DNA from: an uncultured Desulfovibrionaceae bacterium
GTDB taxonomy: Bacteria > Desulfobacterota > Desulfovibrionia > Desulfovibrionales > Desulfovibrionaceae
Length of the DNA: 8,004 bases
Assembly: GCA_947037905.1 (NCBI GenBank)
Contig: CAMQUX010000056.1
Location: forward strand, 1 to 8,004
Direction of reading: 5' to 3'
Shown here in pieces: positions 1 to 7,022 of the stretch (positions within the stretch are counted from its first letter, which is position 1; every line of letters begins with the position of its first letter). The position numbers and the translations under genes are program-made. The notes under the pieces are model-generated. The model saw only the letters and a program-made list of their open reading frames with translations, was not told the origin of the DNA and searched no databases.

Positions 1-7
1 AAAACTC

Positions 8-79
8 TAGCTTTGTAGCTTTATAGATTTGTAGATTTGTAGATTTGTAGATTTGTAGATTTGCAGATTTGCAGATTTG
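8..79. repeat. Nine-unit tandem array of an 8-bp repeat
   Basis: Nine 8-bp units run in strict phase. They are TAGCTTTG (8-15), TAGCTTTA (16-23), five exact TAGATTTG (24-63) and two CAGATTTG (64-79). Variants are grouped at the two ends, with identical copies in the middle, as expected if the array grows and shrinks by slippage. The unit length is not a multiple of three, so copy changes would shift a reading frame, but no supported gene crosses the array. It sits beyond the terminator that follows fliI. Confidence 0.93.
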
Positions 80-168
80 CAATTTTTCATAAAATATAAC
101 TTTATTCTACGCTACTGATTAACCCTAAGAGAAAGAAAATAAAAAAATAGCCTAGCTAAACTTTATAC

Positions 169-210
169 AAAAATGCACTGTATTGCTTATAAACAATACA
201 GTGCATTTTT
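169..210. terminator. Perfect 17-bp hairpin, probable bidirectional terminator
   Basis: The left arm 169-185 and right arm 194-210 are exact reverse complements over 17 bp with an 8-nt loop (CTTATAAA). On the plus strand the stem is followed by a long T-rich tail (211-222), a strong intrinsic terminator for a gene entering from the left. On the minus strand the stem lies 94 bases after the fliI stop and its own arm ends in five T, so it can also end the flagellar transcript. The shorter T run makes the minus-strand direction somewhat weaker. Confidence 0.85.
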
Positions 211-303
211 ATTTTTATTTTTTAAGAAAAATTTCTCATTATTTTTTAAATATAAGATATTTCAGTTATTTATTTTTTACCATCACATATACTTGCTTAC
301 AAA

Positions 304-1614
304 CTACCGTTCACTTAGCAGGCGTACCTCTTCAAAAGTTTCTTCTAAATTTCTTGGCTCGTGGGTTTCTTGTTGTAAAAATTCGTTTATTGGCTCTTGC
401 ATTGCTATTGCTTTATCAATATTAGCATTACTACCAGTTTGATACGCGCCAATATTAATCATATCTTCCATTTTTTTATAGCGCGCTAAATGTTGCAAAA
501 GTCCTCTGCAGCGTTTTAACATATCTGGTTCCATTACATCTGACTGCAAACGACTAACGCTTGAGAGTACATCTATTGCTGGAAAATGATTTAAACTTGC
601 AAGTTCACGACTAAGCACAATATGCCCGTCTAAAATAGAACGCACACTGTCCGCTACAGGATCGTTAAAATCATCACCATCTACAAGAACTGTATAAACA
701 CCAGTAATAGAGCCAAATTCATTACGCCCTGTTCGCTCTAAAAGCTGAGGGAGCTGTGCAAAAACACTTGGTGTGTACCCGCCACGAGTTGGTGGCTCAC
801 CAATTGAGAGTCCTATTTCTCTACTTGCCATGGCAAAACGAGTGACAGAGTCCATCATAAAAAGAACATCGTTTCCTAAATCTCTAAAATATTCCGCTAT
901 GGCTGTTGCAGTATATGCTGCTCGCATACGCAGAAGTGGACTAGAATCTGATGTGGCAATAATAAGCACAGAGCGTGCAAGCCCTTCTTCTCCTAAAGAT
1001 TCCTCGATAAATTCAACAACCTCTCTACCACGCTCACCAACAAGAGCAATAACGTTGATATCTGCTTTTGTGCTTCGTGCCATCATACCTAAAAGAGTTG
1101 ATTTACCAACACCAGAACCAGCCATGATACCTATACGTTGCCCTTTACCCAAAGTTGTAAAAGCATTTATTGCACGTACGCCAACATCAAGTGCTTCACG
1201 AATACGCGGTCTATCCATTGGATTTGGCGGTGAGGCGTAAAGGGGAACTTCTGCCTCAAATGACAAAGGCCCCTTTTTATCTAAAGGAGCTATAAACGGA
1301 TCGATTACACGACCTAAAAGACTTCTTCCAACTGTTATTGTTGGAGAAAATGAGATACTTTCAATTAGACAACCAGGAGCTACCCCTCGCACATCTTGCA
1401 GAGGCATGAGTAGTGTGACTGTATCTTGAAAACCTACAACCTCAGCTAATATGCGCTCATCACCAGATGCTGGATAAATGGCACATAAAGAACCAAGAGG
1501 CAAGCTTAAACCTTGTCCCTCTACTACTAGACCCGCTATTTTAGATACTTTTCCAAATATCTTAAGGGAGGAGTTTTTACCTAATTGTAAGAGAGCATCT
1601 TTTATATCTGCCAT
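304..1614 (-). CDS. fliI: Flagellar type III export ATPase FliI
   Basis: FliI is the ATPase of the flagellar export apparatus. It works at the cytoplasmic face under the export gate, with FliH, to unload and unfold rod, hook and filament subunits. The 436-residue length is normal. The Walker A loop AGSGVGKST is at 165-173, GERGRE with its glutamate at 193-198, and the Walker B strand LFMMD at 251-255. The F1-type ATPase signature PAIDVLSSVS is at 345-354, followed by Arg355. The N-terminal 100 residues form the usual beta-barrel domain. A virulence-type SctN ATPase would share these motifs, but the flagellar neighbours decide for FliI. The ATG lies 16 bp after the fliH stop with only a weak, A-rich ribosome site, so coupling to fliH translation is likely. 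It is the last gene of the operon; no fliJ follows. Confidence 0.98.
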   Translation of the reverse strand: MADIKDALLQLGKNSSLKIFGKVSKIAGLVVEGQGLSLPLGSLCAIYPASGDERILAEVVGFQDTVTLLMPLQDVRGVAPGCLIESISFSPTITVGRSLLGRVIDPFIAPLDKKGPLSFEAEVPLYASPPNPMDRPRIREALDVGVRAINAFTTLGKGQRIGIMAGSGVGKSTLLGMMARSTKADINVIALVGERGREVVEFIEESLGEEGLARSVLIIATSDSSPLLRMRAAYTATAIAEYFRDLGNDVLFMMDSVTRFAMASREIGLSIGEPPTRGGYTPSVFAQLPQLLERTGRNEFGSITGVYTVLVDGDDFNDPVADSVRSILDGHIVLSRELASLNHFPAIDVLSSVSRLQSDVMEPDMLKRCRGLLQHLARYKKMEDMINIGAYQTGSNANIDKAIAMQEPINEFLQQETHEPRNLEETFEEVRLLSER

Positions 1615-1630
1615 ATATTATTCTTTATTT

Positions 1631-2377
1631 TTAAAGGTCTAAAATTTCAATTTGAGAAAGAATACCATCGAGCATTTCTAAGCGTTTTTCCAAACTATTC
1701 TCAATACGGCTACTATCTGTTTCGACTCTGATATCCCATTTTTGCAAATTATTATCTACTTCTACTCGCCAAGAAGCCATTGAACTATCTTTTTCTTGCG
1801 CTTTTTCTAAAAAAGCTTGCATTATATCCTTTGATTCTTCATTTACACGCAGTACAAAAGAATGCACGTTATGTAATTGCTTTACAGTTTCTGAAAATAA
1901 ATTCTCTAAAATTTCTTTCCGCTGTTCGTTCATTTCAACAGAGAGTGTTTTTTCTACTGCTGTTCGGATAAAAAATAAAGCATCTTCTTTTCGCTCTTCT
2001 ACTATATTCTTACCTTGCTTATTAAACTCTAAAAGCAGTGCTTCACCTTGCTGAGTTAAATTGCTTGATAAGCTATCTAATTCATTTTTTGCAAGAGCCT
2101 TCCCTTCTTCATAACCTGCATTCTTTGCAGATTCTTTTACTTCTTTCGCTTCATCTAGTGCTTTTGCTATAATATCTTGCGCCATTTCTGTCGCTTTTTC
2201 TTTCACACGCTCTAAATAACTAGCGCCTGTTTTGTCATCCCAAAGTTCTTTTTGCCCAATTTGTTCTAAGCTATGCAGAGATCTCACATCTTGAGTTTCA
2301 CCTGAAGAAAGAAAAACTCTCCCTGTTACTTTTCCCTGAAAACCATCTGATGAATATGAAGTACTAGAGGAAGACAT
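1631..2377 (-). CDS. fliH: Flagellar export ATPase regulator FliH
   Basis: FliH dimers bind FliI, restrain its ATPase and tether it to the C ring and export gate. With the ATG at 2377 the protein has 248 residues. It has a variable Ser-rich N-terminus, a long charged helical part (about 55-130), and a C-terminal domain ending in a VETD motif (218-221) followed by a leucine-rich helix, as in the FliH/YscL family. The classical GxxxG run is reduced to one GYEEG (88-92) amid Ala-spaced helix. The frame is open to a GTG at 2386, but the Shine-Dalgarno GAGGTGG covers that GTG and lies five bases before the ATG at 2377, so the ATG is preferred. The start overlaps the end of fliG by 14 bp, pointing to translational coupling. 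FliH is poorly conserved, so the call rests on both the C-terminal motif and position between fliG and fliI. Confidence 0.93.
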   Translation of the reverse strand: MSSSSTSYSSDGFQGKVTGRVFLSSGETQDVRSLHSLEQIGQKELWDDKTGASYLERVKEKATEMAQDIIAKALDEAKEVKESAKNAGYEEGKALAKNELDSLSSNLTQQGEALLLEFNKQGKNIVEERKEDALFFIRTAVEKTLSVEMNEQRKEILENLFSETVKQLHNVHSFVLRVNEESKDIMQAFLEKAQEKDSSMASWRVEVDNNLQKWDIRVETDSSRIENSLEKRLEMLDGILSQIEILDL

Positions 2378-3371
2378 CTGAACCACCTCGGTTTATCATA
2401 ATACGCCCTTCTTCTTCTAAGCGACGAACTACTTTTACTATATTTTGCTGTGCATTTTCTACATCTGAAAGTTTTACTGGTCCCATTATTTCTAGATCCT
2501 CACGTACCATACTACCTGCACGCTCTGACATATTTCCTAAGAATTTGTCGCTTAATTCATCTGATGCACCTTTTAGTGCCACAACAAGCTCATCGGTTCC
2601 GATTTCTTTGAGAACCTCACGAATTCCTTTATCATCAATTGCTTTAATATCTTCAAATACGAACATAAGGTTGCGTATGCTTTCTGCAAGTTGGGTTGAT
2701 TCTTCTTCGATTTCTGAAAGAACCTCTTCTTCAGTCGCTCTATCCACAGAGTTAAGAATTTCTGCAACAGAGGTAACACCACCCACTTTTCTTCCTTCCT
2801 TGCCACCCATTGCTATGAGCTGACTTTGAAGTACTCGTTCTACTTCTAAAAGCATGTCCTCAGCTACTGCTTCTAAACGAGCTAGACGCATAAGAATTTC
2901 TGCACGAACCCCAGCTGGTAAGAACTGAATAAGCTCTGCTGCTTTTTCTGGATGCAAATGGCCGAGTATTAATGCTAATGTTTGTGGATGCTCGTTACGT
3001 AAAATCTGTGCTAAAATCCTTGGACTTACGTCTTCTAACTCTTCAAATGGTGTTGGTCCACTATTTAGGTCGAGTGTATCCATGATATATTTTGCTGTTT
3101 CATTGTCGACAGAGCCACCAAGTATACGTTTAACCTCATCGGCTCCACCTACTAGTGTTTCTGCGCCAAATATAATCGCATTATTATATTCTTTCATGAT
3201 CTCTTGAACTTCTTCTTTAGAAACGATTTCTATCTCAAGTAGTGCTTTTGAAACTGCTACTATTTCAGATTTATCCATCTTTGAAAAGATTTCTGTTGTA
3301 AACTTATCCCCTAGGGTGACAAGCACTACAGCTGCTTTTTGAGCTCCTGAATATTTTGATATATCTGCCAT
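2364..3371 (-). CDS. fliG: Flagellar rotor/switch protein FliG
   Basis: FliG is the rotor protein on the cytoplasmic face of the MS ring. It binds FliF by its N-domain, FliM by the middle and C-domains, and MotA through a charged helix to generate torque. The length, 335 residues, is standard. The middle-domain EHPQ motif is at 127-130, a Gly-rich linker at 189-198, and the hinge motif MFVF at 236-239. The C-terminal torque helix carries Lys267, Arg284, Glu291, Asp292 and Lys300, which line up by eye with the charged residues known to face the stator in enterobacterial FliG. The ATG has AAGGAAG seven bases upstream. The gene follows fliF by 41 bp, and its last 14 bp are shared with fliH. Confidence 0.98.
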   Translation of the reverse strand: MADISKYSGAQKAAVVLVTLGDKFTTEIFSKMDKSEIVAVSKALLEIEIVSKEEVQEIMKEYNNAIIFGAETLVGGADEVKRILGGSVDNETAKYIMDTLDLNSGPTPFEELEDVSPRILAQILRNEHPQTLALILGHLHPEKAAELIQFLPAGVRAEILMRLARLEAVAEDMLLEVERVLQSQLIAMGGKEGRKVGGVTSVAEILNSVDRATEEEVLSEIEEESTQLAESIRNLMFVFEDIKAIDDKGIREVLKEIGTDELVVALKGASDELSDKFLGNMSERAGSMVREDLEIMGPVKLSDVENAQQNIVKVVRRLEEEGRIMINRGGSDVFL

Positions 3372-3412
3372 ACAAATTCTTCCTTACGCTATGAGCCGAA
3401 TTTTTCTTTTTT

Positions 3413-5014
3413 CTATGCGGCCGCTATTGTATCTAATTTTACCCAACCTTTTAATAATCGCACCGCTTGATCCATATGTAACTCTGTTAAGCTTAATGCC
3501 TGCTCACGTAAATGGTCAAGCTCTAAACCTACTTTTTCATCTAAACCGGATATATCATCTAATGCTAAGCGGTTACCTTGTGGTAGACCTGGTACTTCGT
3601 CTGTTTCTGCTTCAGCTACTCGAGGGCGAAGCATTGACATGATTATTGGGCGAAGAATTACTAAGATGAATATCAAAACTAAAATCGCATTTAAGAATGG
3701 TTTACCTATATGCTGTGCATAAGAAAGTAACATGTAGAATATATTTGTTTCTACTTCTATCTCTTGTACTCCAAAAGATAAACTTGAGAGCTCAATATTA
3801 TCACCACGAGCAGTATCAATACCTACTGCATTTTCTACTAACAAGCGAAACTGTTCTAACTCTGCTTCTGTGCGTGGTACATATTCTTTTACACCTGTTT
3901 CAGGATTCTCTACATACGTGCCATCTAATATTACTGCAACTGTTATTCTTTCAACAGTTCCTACTTCTGCTACTATATTTTGCTCTTCACGATTTATTTC
4001 ATAATTTGTTGTACGTGTTTCTCTATTAGAATCTTGTGTTGTTTGTGTTCCTTGAAAGCCATCTCCTCGGAAATTTTCTTCTGGCACACCGTTATCAATA
4101 TTTGCAGCTCCTCGTGTTGACTCTTCTGTACGTCCTTCACTACGAACTACTGAGCTTTCTGGGTCAAATAATTCACGGCGAATTGTTTTTTGACTAAAGT
4201 CCATGTTTGCGTTTACACGAGCTATTAATTTTCCAGCTCCAACTGCTGGTCCAAGTAGTGTTAAAATTTTTCTTTCAAGCCCACGCTCTATTGATGTTTT
4301 ATACTCTAATTGCTTCGATGACAAGCCTATTGTGTTCCCTTCTTCTTCTGGGATATATAAAGAGTTTCCTTCCATATCTGTCACTGTTATGTAGTTTTTA
4401 GATAAACCTTCTACTGACATGGCTACTAAGTTTACTACACCTTCAATTTGTGATTTTGATAATTCTTTTCCTGGGCGAAGTTGTATTACTACTGCTCCTG
4501 ATGGTGGAATATCTTCTTCTAAAAAAAGACTTTTTTGAGGAATTACTAAGTGAATACGTGCGCGTTCAATTTCTGGGAACTGGCTTATTGTTCTTTCTAA
4601 CTCGCCTTGTAATGCTCTTTGATAGTTTATTTGTTGAATAAATTCAGTTTGACCAATTTTTATCTCGTCAAATATTTCAAAGCCTACGCCTTGCCCTGTT
4701 AAGCCACCTGAGCTTGCTACCGCTAATCTTAATTCATATACTTTGTCTGCTGGGACGAGGATTGTAGTGCCACCTTCTGTTAGCTCGTAGTCTACTTTTT
4801 CACCTTTTAGATGTTCAACTACTGTTGCAGCATCTGCTGCCTCGAGCTTACTATAAAGGACACTTTTTACTGGCTCATTTAGCCACATGATAAGAACTAC
4901 AAAAAGAGATAGACCAAATACTGTAAGACCAATACCTATCAATTTTTGTGTAATGCTTTTACTCGTAAAAAAACTTTTACCTTTTTCGAGAGCTTCTTTT
5001 ACTTTATCATTCAT
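3413..5014 (-). CDS. fliF: Flagellar MS-ring protein FliF
   Basis: FliF forms the MS ring in the inner membrane, the base on which rod, export gate and FliG assemble. The 533-residue protein has a cytoplasmic N-terminus, a first membrane helix at about 25-45, and a large periplasmic part. That part contains the ring-building motifs, including the FPEIERARIHLVIP region at 146-159, and a polar Asn/Thr/Glu-rich stretch at about 285-345. A second membrane helix lies at about 438-459. The cytoplasmic tail ends in an amphipathic helix (about 500-533) of the type that docks to FliG. The frame is open to a TTG at 5035, but GGAAGGAAAG lies just before the ATG at 5014 and no ribosome site precedes the TTG, so the ATG is chosen. 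It lies 40 bp after fliE. The stop is preceded by an Ala-Ala-Ala coded by GC-rich codons that create a NotI-type octamer. Confidence 0.97.
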   Translation of the reverse strand: MNDKVKEALEKGKSFFTSKSITQKLIGIGLTVFGLSLFVVLIMWLNEPVKSVLYSKLEAADAATVVEHLKGEKVDYELTEGGTTILVPADKVYELRLAVASSGGLTGQGVGFEIFDEIKIGQTEFIQQINYQRALQGELERTISQFPEIERARIHLVIPQKSLFLEEDIPPSGAVVIQLRPGKELSKSQIEGVVNLVAMSVEGLSKNYITVTDMEGNSLYIPEEEGNTIGLSSKQLEYKTSIERGLERKILTLLGPAVGAGKLIARVNANMDFSQKTIRRELFDPESSVVRSEGRTEESTRGAANIDNGVPEENFRGDGFQGTQTTQDSNRETRTTNYEINREEQNIVAEVGTVERITVAVILDGTYVENPETGVKEYVPRTEAELEQFRLLVENAVGIDTARGDNIELSSLSFGVQEIEVETNIFYMLLSYAQHIGKPFLNAILVLIFILVILRPIIMSMLRPRVAEAETDEVPGLPQGNRLALDDISGLDEKVGLELDHLREQALSLTELHMDQAVRLLKGWVKLDTIAAA

Positions 5015-5054
5015 AATATCTTTCCTTCCCAACAAATAATTTATTTAAATAAAA

Positions 5055-5381
5055 CTAAAACGGAACACTCATTAATTCTTTATACGCTGTTACTACTTTA
5101 CCGCGAACTGCACTTGTCAAATTCATGGCAGTACTTGCTTTTTGCATTTCAATCATAAGTTCGTGTACGTTCTCATTTTTTCCTGCTGCAAATTCGTTCA
5201 CCATCTGTGTTTTTGTTTCTTGCATATCGTTTACTTTGCCTACTGAGCTTTTCATGGTATCTGCAAAACTTGGATAGGCACTTTCTTGACCTGATATTTT
5301 TTGCGATGTTTGCCCATGAGTATTTTGAAACTGGCTTATTGCTGATTGATATGCTTGCATTGCTACTTTTGAACTTATCAT
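5055..5381 (-). CDS. fliE: Flagellar hook-basal body adaptor FliE
   Basis: FliE is the small protein joining the MS ring and export gate to the proximal rod, and it is itself exported. At 108 residues it has the family length. The N-terminal half is polar and Gln/Ser-rich. The C-terminal half carries the conserved pattern with NVHELMIEMQKA at 71-82 and VRGKVVTAYKELM at 92-104. The ATG at 5381 has GAGGA seven bases upstream, and the gene starts 20 bp after the flgC stop. No signal peptide is seen, as expected for a substrate of the flagellar type III route. Confidence 0.96.
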   Translation of the reverse strand: MISSKVAMQAYQSAISQFQNTHGQTSQKISGQESAYPSFADTMKSSVGKVNDMQETKTQMVNEFAAGKNENVHELMIEMQKASTAMNLTSAVRGKVVTAYKELMSVPF

Positions 5382-5401
5382 TTTTTATTCCTCATACGGT
5401 C

Positions 5402-5839
5402 TTATTGACCGATTGTTAGTGCTTTGTTAAACATACTTTTAACTGCTTCTATACTTTTTGCGTTGGCCTCGTAGGTACGCATTGTTGTCATCATATTTGC
5501 CATTTCTTCTACTACGTTTATATCTGGATAAGTTACATAACCTTGTCCATCTGCGTCTGGGTGACCTGGTTCATGAATTCTTTTAAATGGACGCTGATCG
5601 TTTACTATACCTCTTACGAGTACTCCTTGTACTTGTCTTGGTAGCGACTCTCGCATACGTTCATCAAAAGGACTTAAAACTGGTGCGGATTCAAATGAAA
5701 CTGATTTTCTCACATATGCGCCACCTTCTTCTGTTCGTGTGGTTTTTATGTTCGCAAGGTTCATTGAAATAACATTTATATAAGAACGTTGTGCAGACAT
5801 ACCAGATGCGGCTACGTCTAATGCTGTCATAAAGTCCAT
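5402..5839 (-). CDS. flgC: Flagellar proximal rod protein FlgC
   Basis: FlgC is a proximal rod subunit, exported through the flagellar type III apparatus and assembled in the periplasm. The 145-residue protein has the N-terminal rod motif, AASGMSAQR at 10-18 and SMNLANIKTTRT at 25-36. Its central element PGHPDADGQGYVTYPDINVV is at 91-110, and the C-terminal helix EEMANMMTTMRTYEANAKSI at 111-130. Both helical ends form the shared coiled-coil core of axial proteins. The ATG has GGGAG seven bases upstream, and its A is shared with the flgB stop codon (TAATG), a typical coupled start. Confidence 0.98.
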   Translation of the reverse strand: MDFMTALDVAASGMSAQRSYINVISMNLANIKTTRTEEGGAYVRKSVSFESAPVLSPFDERMRESLPRQVQGVLVRGIVNDQRPFKRIHEPGHPDADGQGYVTYPDINVVEEMANMMTTMRTYEANAKSIEAVKSMFNKALTIGQ

Positions 5840-6249
5840 TATCTACTCCCGTCGGATATAATTTTATTTATTCCGCTAAAGCTCTTGGTTGCAAGCCCTG
5901 TAAGTGCGTTATATAGCATTGAGTTTTTTGCCATATCAACCATTTCTTTATCTAAATTAACGGTATCTTCTCCGTGAATTGCTCTTGGTTTAAAAGCTTC
6001 TATGCCCTTGCCTTGAAATGTGTTTGCGGAAAATTCTGTTGGCATATGCCCAGCTGAAGTTCGTGTCATTTGTCCGCTTTCGCCCATATTCATGGCATTT
6101 TGCAATTCTTTCTCAAAAGCTAATGTTTTTCCTTTGTATCCTGGAGTATTTACGTTTGCGATGTTACTAAGTATTAAATTTTGACGCTCTAAGCGAAGGT
6201 CTAAAACCTTAGATACTACACCAACATTTGAACTAAACATACTTTTCAT
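5839..6249 (-). CDS. flgB: Flagellar proximal rod protein FlgB
   Basis: FlgB is the proximal rod subunit nearest the MS ring and is exported through the flagellar type III route. The 136-residue protein carries the rod signature LSNIANVNTPGYKGKTLAFE around 27-46 and a C-terminal helical region containing NLDKEMVDMAKNSMLYNA at 98-115. Two in-frame ATGs occur, at 6255 and 6249. The Shine-Dalgarno AGGAGG is only two bases from the first but eight from the second, so I place the start at 6249; a 138-residue form from 6255 is possible. It is the first gene of the operon, about 32 bases after the predicted sigma-54 start site. Confidence 0.96.
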   Translation of the reverse strand: MKSMFSSNVGVVSKVLDLRLERQNLILSNIANVNTPGYKGKTLAFEKELQNAMNMGESGQMTRTSAGHMPTEFSANTFQGKGIEAFKPRAIHGEDTVNLDKEMVDMAKNSMLYNALTGLATKSFSGINKIISDGSR

Positions 6250-6265
6250 AATCATTTCCTCCTAT

Positions 6266-6279
6266 GCTTTCGTAAAAGC
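6266..6279 (-). promoter_or_regulatory. Short stem-loop at the 5' end of the flgB leader
   Basis: The minus-strand sequence GCTTTTACGAAAGC has a 5-bp stem (GCTTT/AAAGC) with a TACG loop. It would begin about three bases into the transcript predicted from the sigma-54 promoter and ends just before the ribosome site. It may protect the 5' end of the message or tune translation of flgB. The stem is short, so this is tentative. Confidence 0.4.
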
Positions 6280-6292
6280 TTATTAGTCATTA

Positions 6293-6307
6293 GCAATATA
6301 TATGCCA
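6293..6307 (-). promoter_or_regulatory. Sigma-54 promoter of the flgB operon
   Basis: Read on the minus strand the sequence is TGGCATATATATTGC, fitting TGGCACG-N4-TTGC with the exact 10-bp spacing between the GG (-24) and GC (-12) pairs. The predicted start is near 6281, giving a leader of about 32 bases to the ATG at 6249. Sigma-54 with a flagellar enhancer-binding protein is the usual route for class II basal-body operons in many polar-flagellated bacteria. A 10-bp palindrome TATCATGATA (6336-6345) lies some 60 bases upstream of the predicted start. Confidence 0.85.
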
Positions 6308-6460
6308 ATAATATTTATCAATAATTACAGATAGATATCATGATAAGTATTTTTTTGCTGTCATTTTTAAGACTCTCTTTTTTATGCTTCTATTTCGTGC
6401 AAATGTACTTATAATAAGAGATTAGTCTGTTTATGCAGGTTAATTTCTTGTCTCTTTTTT

Positions 6461-6489
6461 TTGACACACTATTATATGATAGAGATAAT
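6461..6489 (+). promoter_or_regulatory. Sigma-70-like promoter reading right into the intergenic repeats
   Basis: An exact -35 box TTGACA (6461-6466) is followed by a 17-base spacer and GATAAT (6484-6489), one base from the -10 consensus. The predicted start is near 6496. No protein gene with a usable start and ribosome site follows for about 850 bases. It may drive a non-coding RNA across the 6529-6637 repeats, drive a long leader toward the TPR gene, or be a chance match in AT-rich DNA. Confidence 0.5.
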
Positions 6490-6528
6490 AAAGCATATAA
6501 AAAAATATTTCATAAAATTACTCTGCGC

Positions 6529-6637
6529 AAAATTAGCGCACAGAAAAATTAGCGAGCAGAAAATACACAAAATTGTGAAATGGAAAATTAGCGCACAGGA
6601 AATTAGCGAGCAGAAAATATACAAATTTGCGAAATGG
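6529..6637. repeat. Two-copy 55/54-bp tandem repeat containing paired AATTAGCG motifs
   Basis: Unit 1 (6529-6583) and unit 2 (6584-6637) differ by one missing A and a few substitutions. Each unit contains AATTAGCG twice, in the contexts GCGCACAG and GCGAGCAG, and each ends in GAAATGG. A further AATTAGCGCAC lies outside the array at 6713-6723, giving five copies of the core. Just before and overlapping unit 1, TGCGC and GCGCA (6524-6540) can form a 5-bp hairpin. The one-base length difference shifts the frame between units, which speaks against selection for a protein repeat. Confidence 0.85.
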
Positions 6638-6758
6638 AAAATTATGGAAAATAAATAACTACAGAAAAATAAATATGAGGGGAATAAATATAAAGATGAT
6701 TACTGCATAAAAAATTAGCGCACGCAAAAGTACACTATAGTATAATACTGTATCGAAT

Positions 6759-6866
6759 ATAAAATTTAAGATGCCCATAGAATTTAAGCTTTCTATAAAA
6801 CTTGCTGCTTCTATGGAATTTAAAATTTTCATAGAACTTGAGGCTTCTATGGAACATATCTAATAT
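6759..6866. repeat. Imperfect 36-bp tandem repeats with inverted CATAGAA/TTCTATG arms
   Basis: The second and third units match over 24 bp with three differences (6795-6818 against 6831-6854), at a period of 36 bp. A weaker first unit begins at 6759 and shares the GAATTTAA portion. Within them CATAGAA (6830-6836) and TTCTATG (6845-6851) form a 7-bp inverted repeat with an 8-base loop. CTATGGAA (6811-6818) can also pair with TTTTCATAG (6826-6834, 8 bp with one GU). The alternating arms could be protein-binding sites or RNA hairpins. Confidence 0.75.
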
Positions 6867-6994
6867 TAATTGAGAATCCTTCTATCCACAGTTTTTCACT
6901 ATATTACAACTCTATTTTCCTTGAAATTTCTAAAATATTTTACAAACTCTCGTTCTTTCTGAAAGTTCTAGCACCATCTTATAAACACTTGAAC

Positions 6995-7022
6995 ACTCAC
7001 AATTTCAAACTCACAATTTCCA
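6995..7022. repeat. 14-bp direct repeat, two copies
   Basis: CTCACAATTTC occurs at 6996-7006 and again at 7010-7020, a period of 14 bp with one near-identical flanking segment. It lies in the non-coding region about 250 bases upstream of the TPR gene promoter. No function can be assigned. Confidence 0.6.

Larger units (their letters stand above)
1..303. other. Non-coding region downstream of fliI
   Basis: No credible gene lies here. All three plus-strand frames are closed by stop codons by position 26, so no plus-strand coding sequence enters from the left edge. The stretch holds an 8-bp repeat array (8-79) and a hairpin terminator (169-210). The remainder (80-168 and 211-303) is plain AT-rich DNA in which I see nothing further. 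A minus-strand gene starting to the left of the window remains possible but cannot be seen. Confidence 0.8.

Noticed and set aside
7..90. 27-codon minus-strand frame through the 8-bp repeat array, giving an 8-residue peptide repeat
   Set aside because: It starts with an ATG at 90 but has no ribosome site, and an 8-bp repeat lacking stops on this strand produces such a frame automatically.
773..1240. 155-residue open frame on the plus strand opposite fliI
   Set aside because: It lies wholly antisense to the highly conserved ATPase core of fliI, has no recognisable motif, and its Ser/Arg/Pro-rich composition is what the antisense of this gene gives.
6461..6658. Lys/Ile-rich 65-residue frame with two ISEQKI repeats
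   Set aside because: The first codon is the TTG of a -35 box and the first ATG (6476) lies between the -35 and -10 boxes; no ribosome site is present. The repeat units differ by one base in length, so the frame is not preserved between copies. It is best read as AT-rich repeat DNA.
6741..6746. TATAAT hexamer as a second sigma-70 promoter
   Set aside because: No acceptable -35 box lies 16-18 bases upstream and there is no extended -10; TATAAT is common by chance in DNA this AT-rich.
6529..6866. CRISPR array
   Set aside because: The repeats are adjacent to one another without unique spacers of regular length, copies are only two or three, and no cas gene is present.
6882..6890. CTATCCACA, one base from a DnaA box
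   Set aside because: It is a single imperfect copy with no cluster of further boxes or origin-type neighbours, so it is not support for a replication origin.
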